64,000 bases of DNA from Odoribacter sp. AF15-53 (GTDB lineage: Bacteria > Bacteroidota > Bacteroidia > Bacteroidales > Marinifilaceae): the NCBI RefSeq assembly GCF_003479425.1, contig NZ_QUHC01000001.1, forward strand, positions 1,054,001 to 1,118,000. Direction: 5' to 3'. The stretch's first letter is position 1; the number at the start of each line of letters is the position of its first letter. The notes below the pieces were generated by a model, which was given only the letters and a program-made list of their open reading frames with translations, was not told the DNA's origin and ran no database searches. The translations under genes and the position numbers were made by a program. Shown here in pieces: positions 17,432 to 25,403 of the stretch.

Positions 17432-19192
17432 TCAAGAAAAAGCCTTTATTAAACCGCCTTTCTCGATGATCTTCCTGAAAGTATCATCAATCCGGGGAAG
17501 TTTATACGTTTTCTCGTTCAAATATAATAAATTATTTTCGTTATCTATCACCAAATGCTCACCAGACGTATATGCATCCACGATCTCCCAGTCGATAAGA
17601 ATCCGTAGACCATGGTTGATAGCCATCCTATAAAAATCTCTATTCACGGACTTCACGATAATCATTTTCACCCCCACGGCCACCAATCCCGTGGCTGCAT
17701 GTTTAACCAATTGCCCGCACCCAAAATTCTCACCGGCAACAATAATATCTCCCGGTTTCACGTCACAAGCAAAATTCTTATCCAATCCTTCAAACAGATA
17801 CGGTTTTATCTCCTCCACCTGTTCCAACGTCAGACGATACATCAATTTCTCGGCAAAAATCTGGTTGCTGGATATATTATCTATATCGGCATAATTCCAC
17901 ACACCGTTACTTTTGCGATAATCATACATCTCTAACACAACGGGTTCAACTTCTTTTGCTCGATACTTGTATTGTGAACCTTTAAAATGAATCATGGGAG
18001 TCAATTCGCCCCGCAAGGCGGTCATCGCCACCGTGGCCGGAGAGGCAATGTACTTCTCCACGCCGGAATGATTGGCACTTCCGATATAACGGCTGTTAGC
18101 CGTGGACAGGAAACGACTATTCCCCGCAGATGCCACGTGCCCCACGCCAAGACATGGCCCACAACTGGAACCAAGAACCACCGCTCCCGATTGCGCAATT
18201 TTATCAATAATACCCTCTTCAACCGCTTGCAGGTAAATATCCCTAGAAGCCGGAACCACGAACAACTGAAAGCCGTTAGCGATATGCTTGTCTTCCAAAA
18301 TCATGGAAACTAATCTTAAATCTTCCAGCCTACCAGAAGCACAAGCCCCGATAAGACCTTGTTGTATTTTCAACCCGACCAACTCCTCCACGGAGCGGAC
18401 GGCCTGATTACGTGTATCATAAATCAACGGAAACACCTTAGCCAGGTCGATCTCTATAAAACGGGAATAAACAGCGTCTTCATCCGCCCAAATACCTCGT
18501 ACGGCAGGTTCGTTAAAGTAATCAGCCAAACGATCGTCAGGGGGAAACGCAGAACTGACCACGCCCATTTCAGTAGATATATTCGCTATAGTCATGCGGT
18601 CGTCAATGCTCAGAGAAGCAACGCCATCACCATGATACTCGACAGCTTGTTCGTTCACGTTCAACTCGCTTAATATCCCTTTTATCCATAAAGCCAAGTC
18701 TTTGGCGAACACTCCTTCAGGAAGGCTATTTTTCAACACGATTTTAATCGTTTCGGGAACCCGGAACCACATCTGCCCCGTTTTCCACAACACGGCGGTC
18801 TCCGTCTTGTTGATCCCCACTGCAAATGCATTAAAAGCACCCACGGTTGCCGTGTGCGTGTCGCTTCCCACGATCAACATCCCGGGACGTACAAGTTCAG
18901 AAAGCACTTGGTGACTGATTCCGCGATCACAATCATAAAAATGTTCTATACCTTGCTCCTCAACAAAATCCCGTATTGAATTATACTCCAAGGATAGTTC
19001 ATTCATCAACCCGGAAACCTTCCCGTCCAACACGATCACCAACTGGGAAGGATTATAAACTTTCGTCCCCCGGATTCGCTCAAATAAAAATCTCACCCGT
19101 GCTGAATTATCATGACTCATCACGAAATCCGGTTCCCGTACTACAATACTGCCCTGTTCGGCTCCTAATATCTTTTCTACAAATGTACGCAC
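17432..19192 (-). CDS. Aconitase-superfamily protein, fused LeuC/LeuD-type, with altered swivel loop
   Basis: A 586-residue single-chain protein. The N-terminal part (to about residue 400) is LeuC-like: ISHQVLSELVRPGMLIVGSD then THTATVGAFNAFAVG, and cluster cysteines in ACASGRLEDLR and SSCGPCLG. The C-terminal part (from about 430) is LeuD-like: GDIIVAGENFGCG then DFYRMAINHGL. In aconitases and isopropylmalate dehydratases the loop after FGCG reads SSREHA and provides the catalytic serine and a substrate-binding arginine. Here it reads QLVKHA (Q494-A499). The SCTNGR block is likewise changed to ACASGR. The iron-sulfur cluster is probably kept but the chemistry must differ. Starts with GTG. 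Reaction unknown; it should not be called leuC or acnA. Confidence 0.75.
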   Translation of the reverse strand: MRTFVEKILGAEQGSIVVREPDFVMSHDNSARVRFLFERIRGTKVYNPSQLVIVLDGKVSGLMNELSLEYNSIRDFVEEQGIEHFYDCDRGISHQVLSELVRPGMLIVGSDTHTATVGAFNAFAVGINKTETAVLWKTGQMWFRVPETIKIVLKNSLPEGVFAKDLALWIKGILSELNVNEQAVEYHGDGVASLSIDDRMTIANISTEMGVVSSAFPPDDRLADYFNEPAVRGIWADEDAVYSRFIEIDLAKVFPLIYDTRNQAVRSVEELVGLKIQQGLIGACASGRLEDLRLVSMILEDKHIANGFQLFVVPASRDIYLQAVEEGIIDKIAQSGAVVLGSSCGPCLGVGHVASAGNSRFLSTANSRYIGSANHSGVEKYIASPATVAMTALRGELTPMIHFKGSQYKYRAKEVEPVVLEMYDYRKSNGVWNYADIDNISSNQIFAEKLMYRLTLEQVEEIKPYLFEGLDKNFACDVKPGDIIVAGENFGCGQLVKHAATGLVAVGVKMIIVKSVNRDFYRMAINHGLRILIDWEIVDAYTSGEHLVIDNENNLLYLNEKTYKLPRIDDTFRKIIEKGGLIKAFS

Positions 19193-19205
19193 CTTATTAA
19201 TTTTA

Positions 19206-19284
19206 GATTGAAGAATTTATTAATTTCTTGATTTCCGATTATATGATTTCTCCGCACTAGCCAACGCTTATTAATAATCACAGA
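19206..19284. repeat. Family B palindromic repeat, copy 3 (overlaps the cutC end)
   Basis: Read on the minus strand: TTCTGTGATTATTAATAAGC, then GTTGGCTAGTGCGGAG, then AAATCATATAATCGGAAATC. The block order matches copy 2 at 21951-22065. Its TTCTGTGATTATTAA supplies the final codons (Phe-Cys-Asp-Tyr) and stop of cutC. Confidence 0.65.
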
Positions 19285-20035
19285 ACCTTTTATCTTTTAT
19301 CTTTCCTAGTGCCGCTTTTATCTTTTCAACATCACTATAATACTGTTCATATTCCGGCAGTCCGGGCACCCCTCCCATGAACACGTTCGGGTTACGGAAA
19401 ACCATTTTACTATCCCGGCTACTTTTACCGCTTAAATGAATCGCATCCACCCCAATCTCGACCAAACGGGAGGCATTCGTGGCGCTCACCCCGCTTCCTG
19501 CCATGATTTGCACCCGACCTTCCGCCTGTTTTACCAATGTTCTGATCTGTTCGATCCCCTCGTCCACCGTGTTACGCCCACCCGAAGTTAATATCCGATA
19601 ACATCCGGCACGGACCACGTCTTCCAAAGCTTCTTCCATGTTTCGGGTCATATCTATCGCTCGGTGAAACGTGACTTTCATCGGGGCTGCCCATTCAACC
19701 AATTCCTTCGTACGTTCCACGTCTACCGAACCATCCGCCTTCAAAATCCCAAAAACAACACCATCTGCATTGCACGATCTGGCATAAAGAATATCCTCCT
19801 TCATCAATTCAAATTCCAAATCAGAATAAAGGAAATCGCCACCCCGTGGCCGAATCATCACGTAAAGTTCTATCGATAGTTTCTCACGTGCCATACGAAT
19901 CATTGCGGCAGAAGGAGTCGTTCCCCCATCGTACATACCCGAACATAATTCCACCCGGGAAGCACCTGCCAACTGGGCATTTACACATGATTCCAAAGAA
20001 AAAGTACAAATTTCGACCTCAATATTTTTCTTCAT
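19271..20035 (-). CDS. cutC: CutC family protein (copper homeostasis CutC)
   Basis: A 254-residue TIM-barrel protein. Hallmarks are IEVEICTFSLESCVNAQLAGA near the N-terminus (split in sequence as in CutC), RVELCSGMYDGGTTPS, YVMIRPRGGDF, VFGILKADGSVD, VTFHRAIDMTRN and ILTSGGRNTVDEG, all typical of CutC. The proposed role in copper handling is weakly supported for the family as a whole. The last five codons coincide with the end of a family B repeat, so the C-terminus may have been reset by that element. It lies between the aconitase-like gene and lipB with a 281-base gap upstream in which I see no gene. Confidence 0.9.
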   Translation of the reverse strand: MKKNIEVEICTFSLESCVNAQLAGASRVELCSGMYDGGTTPSAAMIRMAREKLSIELYVMIRPRGGDFLYSDLEFELMKEDILYARSCNADGVVFGILKADGSVDVERTKELVEWAAPMKVTFHRAIDMTRNMEEALEDVVRAGCYRILTSGGRNTVDEGIEQIRTLVKQAEGRVQIMAGSGVSATNASRLVEIGVDAIHLSGKSSRDSKMVFRNPNVFMGGVPGLPEYEQYYSDVEKIKAALGKIKDKRFCDY

Positions 20036-20316
20036 TCTTCTCTTTGATTTTTAATTCGTATTACGAATATACATAAATTATCAACAACATTCAAATAAAA
20101 AACTCCGAGAAAATTGTTAATAATACACGCAGAAATGATAACATCCATAAATTCAAAGTAGTATCACGAACTTATACTTCTCATTTTTCTTCCGGATAAT
20201 GACAAATGATTTCCTAGCCGTACCCTTAGAATTAATGGCTACGAATTAAAAAATTCATTTAGATTTTACAAATGATATCAAGCTCTTTTTGATAACACGA
20301 GCACGACCGTAATATC

Positions 20317-20997
20317 CTAGATCTCGGTAAACTCCATGCCAAACAGCTCTTCAAAATACTGTCTGACAACCATTTTCACCTCAATCATCGAAACCTCATG
20401 CCCAACCTCCTTGGCAATAGAAGTCACCCCCTTATCAACAAAACCACAGGGATTGATATAATTGAAATAATCCAAATTCGTGTTCACGTTCAACGCAAAA
20501 CCATGCATTGTCACGTAACGAGAACATTTAATACCGATCGCACATATTTTACGAGCCTTAGGCGTATGAGCATCTATCCAGACTCCCGTTGCTCCTTCCA
20601 GCCGTTCTCCCTTGATCCCGTACTCTCCCACGGTTCGAATGACAACTTCTTCCAACCGATCCACGTAATCTTTCACTCCCACGCCAAAATTCGCCATATC
20701 CACGATCGGGTACACGACCAGCTGTCCGGGGCCATGATAAGTAATATCCCCTCCCCGGTTTACTTTCACGAATTCAGCATGTGCAGCCTGTAATTGAATA
20801 GCGTTAATCAACATATTCGCCTCGCTACCACTTTTTCCAAGCGTGTAGACGTGGTTATGTTCCACGAAAAGCAAGTAATTTCCCGTATCTTCCCCCCTCA
20901 ATTTAGCAGCAATGACCTCTTGGTGCAATTCCTCTTGCTGTTTCCACACAGGCATGTAACTTGCCACTCCTAAATCAATCAACCGCGTCTTTTTCAT
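20317..20997 (-). CDS. lipB: Octanoyltransferase LipB
   Basis: A 226-residue enzyme that moves octanoate from octanoyl-ACP to lipoyl domains of 2-oxoacid dehydrogenases and the glycine cleavage H protein. RGGDITYHGPGQLVVYP (about residues 81-97) is the LipB signature. KICAIGIKCSRYVTMHGFAL carries the catalytic lysine region, and YINPCGF near residue 185 carries the acyl-accepting cysteine. Length is normal. It starts 11 bases downstream of the lipA stop, so lipA and lipB form an operon for de novo lipoylation. Confidence 0.95.
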   Translation of the reverse strand: MKKTRLIDLGVASYMPVWKQQEELHQEVIAAKLRGEDTGNYLLFVEHNHVYTLGKSGSEANMLINAIQLQAAHAEFVKVNRGGDITYHGPGQLVVYPIVDMANFGVGVKDYVDRLEEVVIRTVGEYGIKGERLEGATGVWIDAHTPKARKICAIGIKCSRYVTMHGFALNVNTNLDYFNYINPCGFVDKGVTSIAKEVGHEVSMIEVKMVVRQYFEELFGMEFTEI

Positions 20998-21008
20998 ACC
21001 TGTAACTT

Positions 21009-21863
21009 TTATCTTACATGCTTTTCCGCGTGATAGCTTGATCGCACTAACGGACCACTTTCCACGTACCGGAAACCTTTCTCCAATCCGATACGCTCGT
21101 ATTCCCGGAATGTTTCCGGGGTCACATATTCTTTCACTTCCAAGTTCGCTGCAGAAGGTTGCAAGTATTGACCTATAGTCATTACTTTACATCCCACAGC
21201 CAACAAATCATCCATCGTTTGAAGAATCTGCTCACGGGTTTCCCCCAGTCCAAGCATGATACCGGATTTAGAAACAATTCCTGACTCTGAAATTTGCCGG
21301 ATAACCTGCAACGAAACATCATATTTAGCTCGGCTCCGCACGCCATCCGATAACTCCCGCACGGTTTCCAAATTATGGGAAATCACTTCCGGACGAGCAT
21401 CTATCACTTGTTGCACCAATTCCGGCCTTCCCTGGAAATCAGGAATCAACACTTCCATCGTCGTTGCCGGGTTCTCCCGCTTCACGGCCTGTATAACCTT
21501 CACCCAATGCCCGGCACCTAAGTCAGCCAGATCATCCCGATCAACCGAGGTAATCACGGCATGCTTCAATCCCAGCAATTTTACAGAGTTAGCAATATTT
21601 TCCGGTTCTGCCGGGTCCAATGGAGCCGGATGTCCCGTCATCACGTTACAAAACTTGCAGGAACGGGTACACACATCCCCGCCAATCATAAAAGTGGCCG
21701 TTCTGTTTCCCCAGCATTCTCCCTGATTCGGACACATTCCGCTAGTACAAATTGTATGCAAATTATGTTTCCTCACTATATTTAATACCTCCGTGGAACT
21801 TTGTCCCTTGGGCAACTTAATCTTTAACCATTCCGGTTTCCGTCTGCTATTACAACACGTCAT
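21009..21863 (-). CDS. lipA: Lipoyl synthase LipA
   Basis: A 284-residue radical SAM enzyme that inserts two sulfurs into protein-bound octanoate. The auxiliary cluster cysteines are in CTSGMCPNQGEC (about residues 38-49), the radical SAM triad in CTRSCKFC (about residues 65-72), and the C-terminal cluster-ligand motif RSSYHAEKH is present. Together with lipB just downstream it completes the de novo lipoate pathway. The upstream gap to the cyclophilin gene (340 bases) holds a family B palindrome and a family A half-site, with no other gene apparent. Confidence 0.96.
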   Translation of the reverse strand: MTCCNSRRKPEWLKIKLPKGQSSTEVLNIVRKHNLHTICTSGMCPNQGECWGNRTATFMIGGDVCTRSCKFCNVMTGHPAPLDPAEPENIANSVKLLGLKHAVITSVDRDDLADLGAGHWVKVIQAVKRENPATTMEVLIPDFQGRPELVQQVIDARPEVISHNLETVRELSDGVRSRAKYDVSLQVIRQISESGIVSKSGIMLGLGETREQILQTMDDLLAVGCKVMTIGQYLQPSAANLEVKEYVTPETFREYERIGLEKGFRYVESGPLVRSSYHAEKHVR

Positions 21864-21950
21864 ACTCTCATTTTTTAATAGAACGCAAAGATAAATAATA
21901 AAACAATTGAAAATGAAAAATTGAAAGTTGAAAATAAGAAAAGCTATACA

Positions 21951-22065
21951 ATTAGGTAATCCTATTGATTCTGTGATTGTCGATTGAATGATTTAGTGAT
22001 TATTAAAAGCGTTGACCTGTGCAGTTGAAATCACCTAATCGGAAATCATAAATCACTAAATTAGC
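21951..22065. repeat. Family B palindromic repeat, copy 2
   Basis: Contains GATTGTCGATTGAATGATTT, AGTGATTATTAAAAGCGTTG, ACCTGTGCAGTTGAAATCAC and CTAATCGGAAATCATAAATC. This aligns block for block with copy 1 (901-999, minus strand) and copy 3 (19206-19284, minus strand). The ends GATTTAGTGATT and AATCACTAAATT are inverted repeats of each other. Confidence 0.75.
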
Positions 22066-22082
22066 TGGGGATTCGTGGATTG

Positions 22083-22115
22083 GAATTTAACCTGTAACTC
22101 GCCAAAGGCGATTCT
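22083..22115. repeat. Family A half-site with GC cap
   Basis: AACCTGTAACTCGCCAAAGG followed by CGATTCT is one right-hand half of a family A element, with the hairpin CGCCAAAGGCGA as its cap. The same end occurs just before hydF (51045-51062). Confidence 0.65.
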
Positions 22116-22203
22116 TTATAAAATGCGTTAAATAAACTTGGAGGACTTGCATCCATTCAGATTATACTTTACATTTGTTTCCAGTAATTCTAAACCAATT
22201 GTA

Positions 22204-22647
22204 ATGTATAGAGCAGAAATACACACAGAGAAAGGTGTTATGAAGGTTCTTTTCTTTGAAAAAGATGCGCCAAACACGGTTGCCAATTTTGTAAAATTAG
22301 CCAAGGAAGGCTTTTATGACGGCCTAACGTTCCATCGGGTTATTCCGGATTTCGTGATCCAAGGCGGTTGCCCCAGAGGTGATGGAACTGGCGGCCCGGG
22401 ATACACCATCAAATGTGAGTTAAACGGAGACAATCAATACCATGACCGGGGAGTTTTATCAATGGCTCATGCCGGACGGGATACCGGGGGATCTCAATTC
22501 TTCATTTGTCATAATCGCCGGAATACGGCACACTTGGACAGAAGACACACGTGCTTCGGACAGGTATACGAGGGACTTGAAGTTATTGATGCCATTCGTC
22601 AAGGTGACGAGATTATCAAAATCGTAATCACCGAAGAAAATGAATAA
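22204..22647 (+). CDS. Cyclophilin-type peptidyl-prolyl cis-trans isomerase
   Basis: A 147-residue single-domain cyclophilin without signal peptide, so cytoplasmic. It begins [19 protein letters not shown]; an upstream in-frame extension of 22 residues (from 22138) looks unrelated and has no family match, so the ATG at 22204 is chosen. Motifs are [20 protein letters not shown] with the catalytic Arg, [10 protein letters not shown], and [15 protein letters not shown]. It catalyses proline isomerisation during protein folding. It is followed by a stem-loop shared with the convergent ptb gene. Confidence 0.92.
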   Translation: MYRAEIHTEKGVMKVLFFEKDAPNTVANFVKLAKEGFYDGLTFHRVIPDFVIQGGCPRGDGTGGPGYTIKCELNGDNQYHDRGVLSMAHAGRDTGGSQFFICHNRRNTAHLDRRHTCFGQVYEGLEVIDAIRQGDEIIKIVITEENE

Positions 22648-22679
22648 GCCTGTGTTCTTAGTTGTTTAAATAATTCAGA

Positions 22680-22716
22680 AATAGCCGAAGCGTTGATATC
22701 AACAACTTCGGCTATT
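22680..22716. terminator. Bidirectional terminator between cyclophilin gene and ptb
   Basis: AATAGCCGAAG (22680-22690) pairs perfectly with CTTCGGCTATT (22706-22716). T-rich tracts lie on both sides, which suits two convergent genes. Confidence 0.75.
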
Positions 22717-22737
22717 TCGTTTATAATTCGTTTTCTC

Positions 22738-23646
22738 TTATTTTGCAAAAAGAGCCGCCAACGCGATAGAATTCAATTTTGCATCCACACTATCTCCCCT
22801 GGAAGACAAGACGCTAGGAGCGGTAGCTCCAACCAAAATAGCCCCCTGACGAGCATTTGCCAATTTCGTGTTTGTCTTGTAGAACACGTTACCAGACTCG
22901 ATATTCGGAAATACCAGACAGTCGGCATCACCCGCAACCGGAGAGTTAATTTTCTTAATCTCGGCAGCTTCTTTATCAATAGCAACATCCAAAGCCAAAG
23001 GACCTTCGATATCAATATTACCCAACTGCCCTCTCTCACCCATCTTGGCAATGATAGCAGCATCCGTAGTGGATTCCACTTTCGGTAATACCTGCTCGGT
23101 TGCAGAAATCATAGCCACTTTCGGACGTTTAACACCTAAAGCGTTAGCAATCTGGGCTACATATTTCACGATAGCCAGCTTTTGGCTAAAATCCGGAGCC
23201 GGGATAATTGCAGCGTCACCAAACACTAATAATTTATGATAGTTCGGGCACTCCATAACAACAACGTGAGATAACGTTGCTTTCGGGGGCAACAAACCAC
23301 AATCCTTATTCAAGATAGCACGCATGTATTTATCGGTACTAACCAATCCCTTCATGATAAAATCAGCCTCTTTCTCGCGAACCATTTGAACGGCCCGAGC
23401 GGCAGCCTTCGTGTCAACCGGCTCATGTACAATCTTAAAACGGGAAATATCAAAACCATGCTCGGTACACACTTTCTTGATTTCGTTCTCGTCACCGCAC
23501 AAAGTAGCCTCAATAAGACCCATTTCCACGGCTTTATTCACAGCTTCGATAGAATGGCTGTCATTAGCGTAAGCCACAACCAAACGCTTTTTTTGGGTGT
23601 TCCCCTTCAACAATTCATAAATGTCATCAATTTTCTGTATTGCCAT
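22738..23646 (-). CDS. ptb: Phosphate butyryltransferase (phosphate acetyl/butyryltransferase family)
   Basis: A 302-residue enzyme. The phosphotransacylase signatures are EADFIMKGLVSTDKYMRAIL (about residues 93-112), LVFGDAAIIPAPDF, and the C-terminal GATAPSVLSSRGDS. The length fits Ptb (about 300) rather than Pta (about 330 or more). It converts butyryl-CoA and phosphate to butyryl phosphate, the step before butyrate kinase in ATP-yielding butyrate formation. In many butyrate producers buk follows ptb, but here the downstream gene is a convergent cyclophilin gene, so buk must be elsewhere or another kinase is used. A -7-like TATTTTTG lies upstream (complement of 23695-23702). Confidence 0.85.
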   Translation of the reverse strand: MAIQKIDDIYELLKGNTQKKRLVVAYANDSHSIEAVNKAVEMGLIEATLCGDENEIKKVCTEHGFDISRFKIVHEPVDTKAAARAVQMVREKEADFIMKGLVSTDKYMRAILNKDCGLLPPKATLSHVVVMECPNYHKLLVFGDAAIIPAPDFSQKLAIVKYVAQIANALGVKRPKVAMISATEQVLPKVESTTDAAIIAKMGERGQLGNIDIEGPLALDVAIDKEAAEIKKINSPVAGDADCLVFPNIESGNVFYKTNTKLANARQGAILVGATAPSVLSSRGDSVDAKLNSIALAALFAK

Positions 23647-23819
23647 GACAAACTTATTTTTACTTATTAGTGATTTATGTTTTTAATTTGGAAGCAAAAA
23701 TAACTCTTTTTGATGAAATCAGAAACAAAAAACCGCTTTTTGATTTTAGATTCTAATCCTTTCATTTATTCTCAATTTTAAATTACTTTTGTCTATTGAA
23801 TCGTTAAAATAGAAAGTAC

Positions 23820-24998
23820 GTGTCGTTCAAGAAAAATATAATCGCCCTCTACCTGATCAAAGTATCCAAATGGTTCACGCTGGTAATGCCAATCATCGTG
23901 TTATTCTACAAGGAATGCGGCTTGGAGTTGGCGGATATATTCATTTTAAAGAGCGTTTACTCCATTGCCATGGTATCACTGGAAATACCGACAGGCTACC
24001 TGGCCGATGTCTGGGGACGGAGGAATTGTTTGATTGCGGGATGCATATTTTGTTTCTTCGGCTTCACGAACTATTCGCTCTCCGACACGTTCACGGCATT
24101 TTTTCTCTCGGAAATCCTGCTGGGATTCGGGCAAAGTCTGGTATCCGGAGCCGATTCCGCCCTACTCTACGATACCATGTTACATTACAAAAAAGAAGAT
24201 GAATATCTAAAATACGAGGGAAGAGTCACCATGGTCGGGAATTTCTCGGAAGCTTTTGCCGGGATATTCAGCGGTCTACTGGCCGTTTACTCCCTCCGGC
24301 TCCCGTTCTACGTGCAAAGCGGGATTGCGTTCATCGGAATCCCCGCCGCAATCGCCCTAACCGAACATGCCGCTAAAACCAGAATTAAGAACTCTTTTGC
24401 CAATATCGTGAAAATCATTCAATACTCACTTTTCACGAATAAAGAGTTATGTTACAATATCATGTTCTCCGGGGTTATCGGGGCAGCCACGCTCACCATG
24501 GCTTGGTTTGTCCAACCCTTGTTGATCGAGCTGGATACCCCGACCTCTTGGTTCGGAATCATCTGGACAATCCTCAACCTCACCGTGGGAATCTCGGCCC
24601 TTTACTCCGACAAACTAGATCAACGTTTGGGAAGTATGAAAATGTACACGTTAATCCTGTTTTTCATCGTGGGAGGGTATATCGCCGTGGCATTCAATAT
24701 CTCCTACACGGGTCTGGTATTTCTGTTCTTTTTCTATATCGTGCGAGGATTTGCCACTCCTATATTAAAAGGATATATTAACCAAATTACCTTCTCCGAA
24801 ATGCGGGCAACCGTGTTATCAATCCGCAATTTTATTATCCGGCTCATGTTTGCCGCCATGGCCCCGCTCGTGGGTTGGTTGCACGACTTGTACTCTCTTT
24901 CTATCGCCCTTCAAGCCACTGCCGCCATCGTCTTCGTTCCCGGATTACTATTCTTAATCCTCCAATGGCGCTATAAACCAAAAGAATCTTCTTTATAA
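23820..24998 (+). CDS. Major facilitator superfamily transporter
   Basis: A 392-residue inner-membrane protein with about twelve transmembrane helices in two halves. Loop 2-3 has the MFS signature as GYLADVWGRRN (about residues 58-68). EIPTGYLAD and LSEILLGFGQSLVSGADSAL are typical of drug-efflux-like or uncharacterised Bacteroidetes MFS proteins. No substrate can be assigned. The start is the GTG at 23820; no ATG lies near the beginning of the first helix. It stands alone between ptb and a 405-base gap that holds a bidirectional terminator. Confidence 0.85.
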   Translation: MSFKKNIIALYLIKVSKWFTLVMPIIVLFYKECGLELADIFILKSVYSIAMVSLEIPTGYLADVWGRRNCLIAGCIFCFFGFTNYSLSDTFTAFFLSEILLGFGQSLVSGADSALLYDTMLHYKKEDEYLKYEGRVTMVGNFSEAFAGIFSGLLAVYSLRLPFYVQSGIAFIGIPAAIALTEHAAKTRIKNSFANIVKIIQYSLFTNKELCYNIMFSGVIGAATLTMAWFVQPLLIELDTPTSWFGIIWTILNLTVGISALYSDKLDQRLGSMKMYTLILFFIVGGYIAVAFNISYTGLVFLFFFYIVRGFATPILKGYINQITFSEMRATVLSIRNFIIRLMFAAMAPLVGWLHDLYSLSIALQATAAIVFVPGLLFLILQWRYKPKESSL

Positions 24999-25207
24999 AA
25001 TAATAATCCTCTAAAGTTTGTTTTATCTATTTAAACACATACATTGGATTATCCCTGTATAAACAATAACGAGCCCGATATTTTCAAACCACAGTAGAAG
25101 ATATCTTTGAACTCAACGACAATAAACCAGCCTGAACGATCCCCTGAACTTCATTATTCGATTCGAGGAACGACACTATAACTCAAAAAAAATCCCCAAA
25201 AAACAAA

Positions 25208-25240
25208 GGTGCCCGGAACAAGCCGGACACCCTCTTTTTA
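25208..25240. terminator. Bidirectional terminator between MFS gene and GH92
   Basis: GGTGCCCGG (25208-25216) pairs with CCGGACACC (25223-25231) with one mismatch, followed by CTCTTTTTA on the plus strand and by a T-rich tract on the minus strand. The remainder of the gap 24999-25403 shows no gene-like reading frame or repeat that I can support. Confidence 0.75.
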
Positions 25241-25403
25241 TGATAATGCAAAAAATGACTTATAAAAACATCCTAACCACACAAAGGAATAAATGAAGCC
25301 AAATACAGATAACATGCCATCGGTCGAAAAGAAACAGGCATTTACAACACAATATCCCGATAACACATACCTTCTTCAGCAAGATGAAACAGTCATTCTC
25401 TCA

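Noticed and set aside
23820..24998. Several overlapping frames inside the MFS gene (for example 24449-24781)
   Set aside because: These are shadows of the MFS coding frame in other phases, rich in His and Arg with no membrane pattern.
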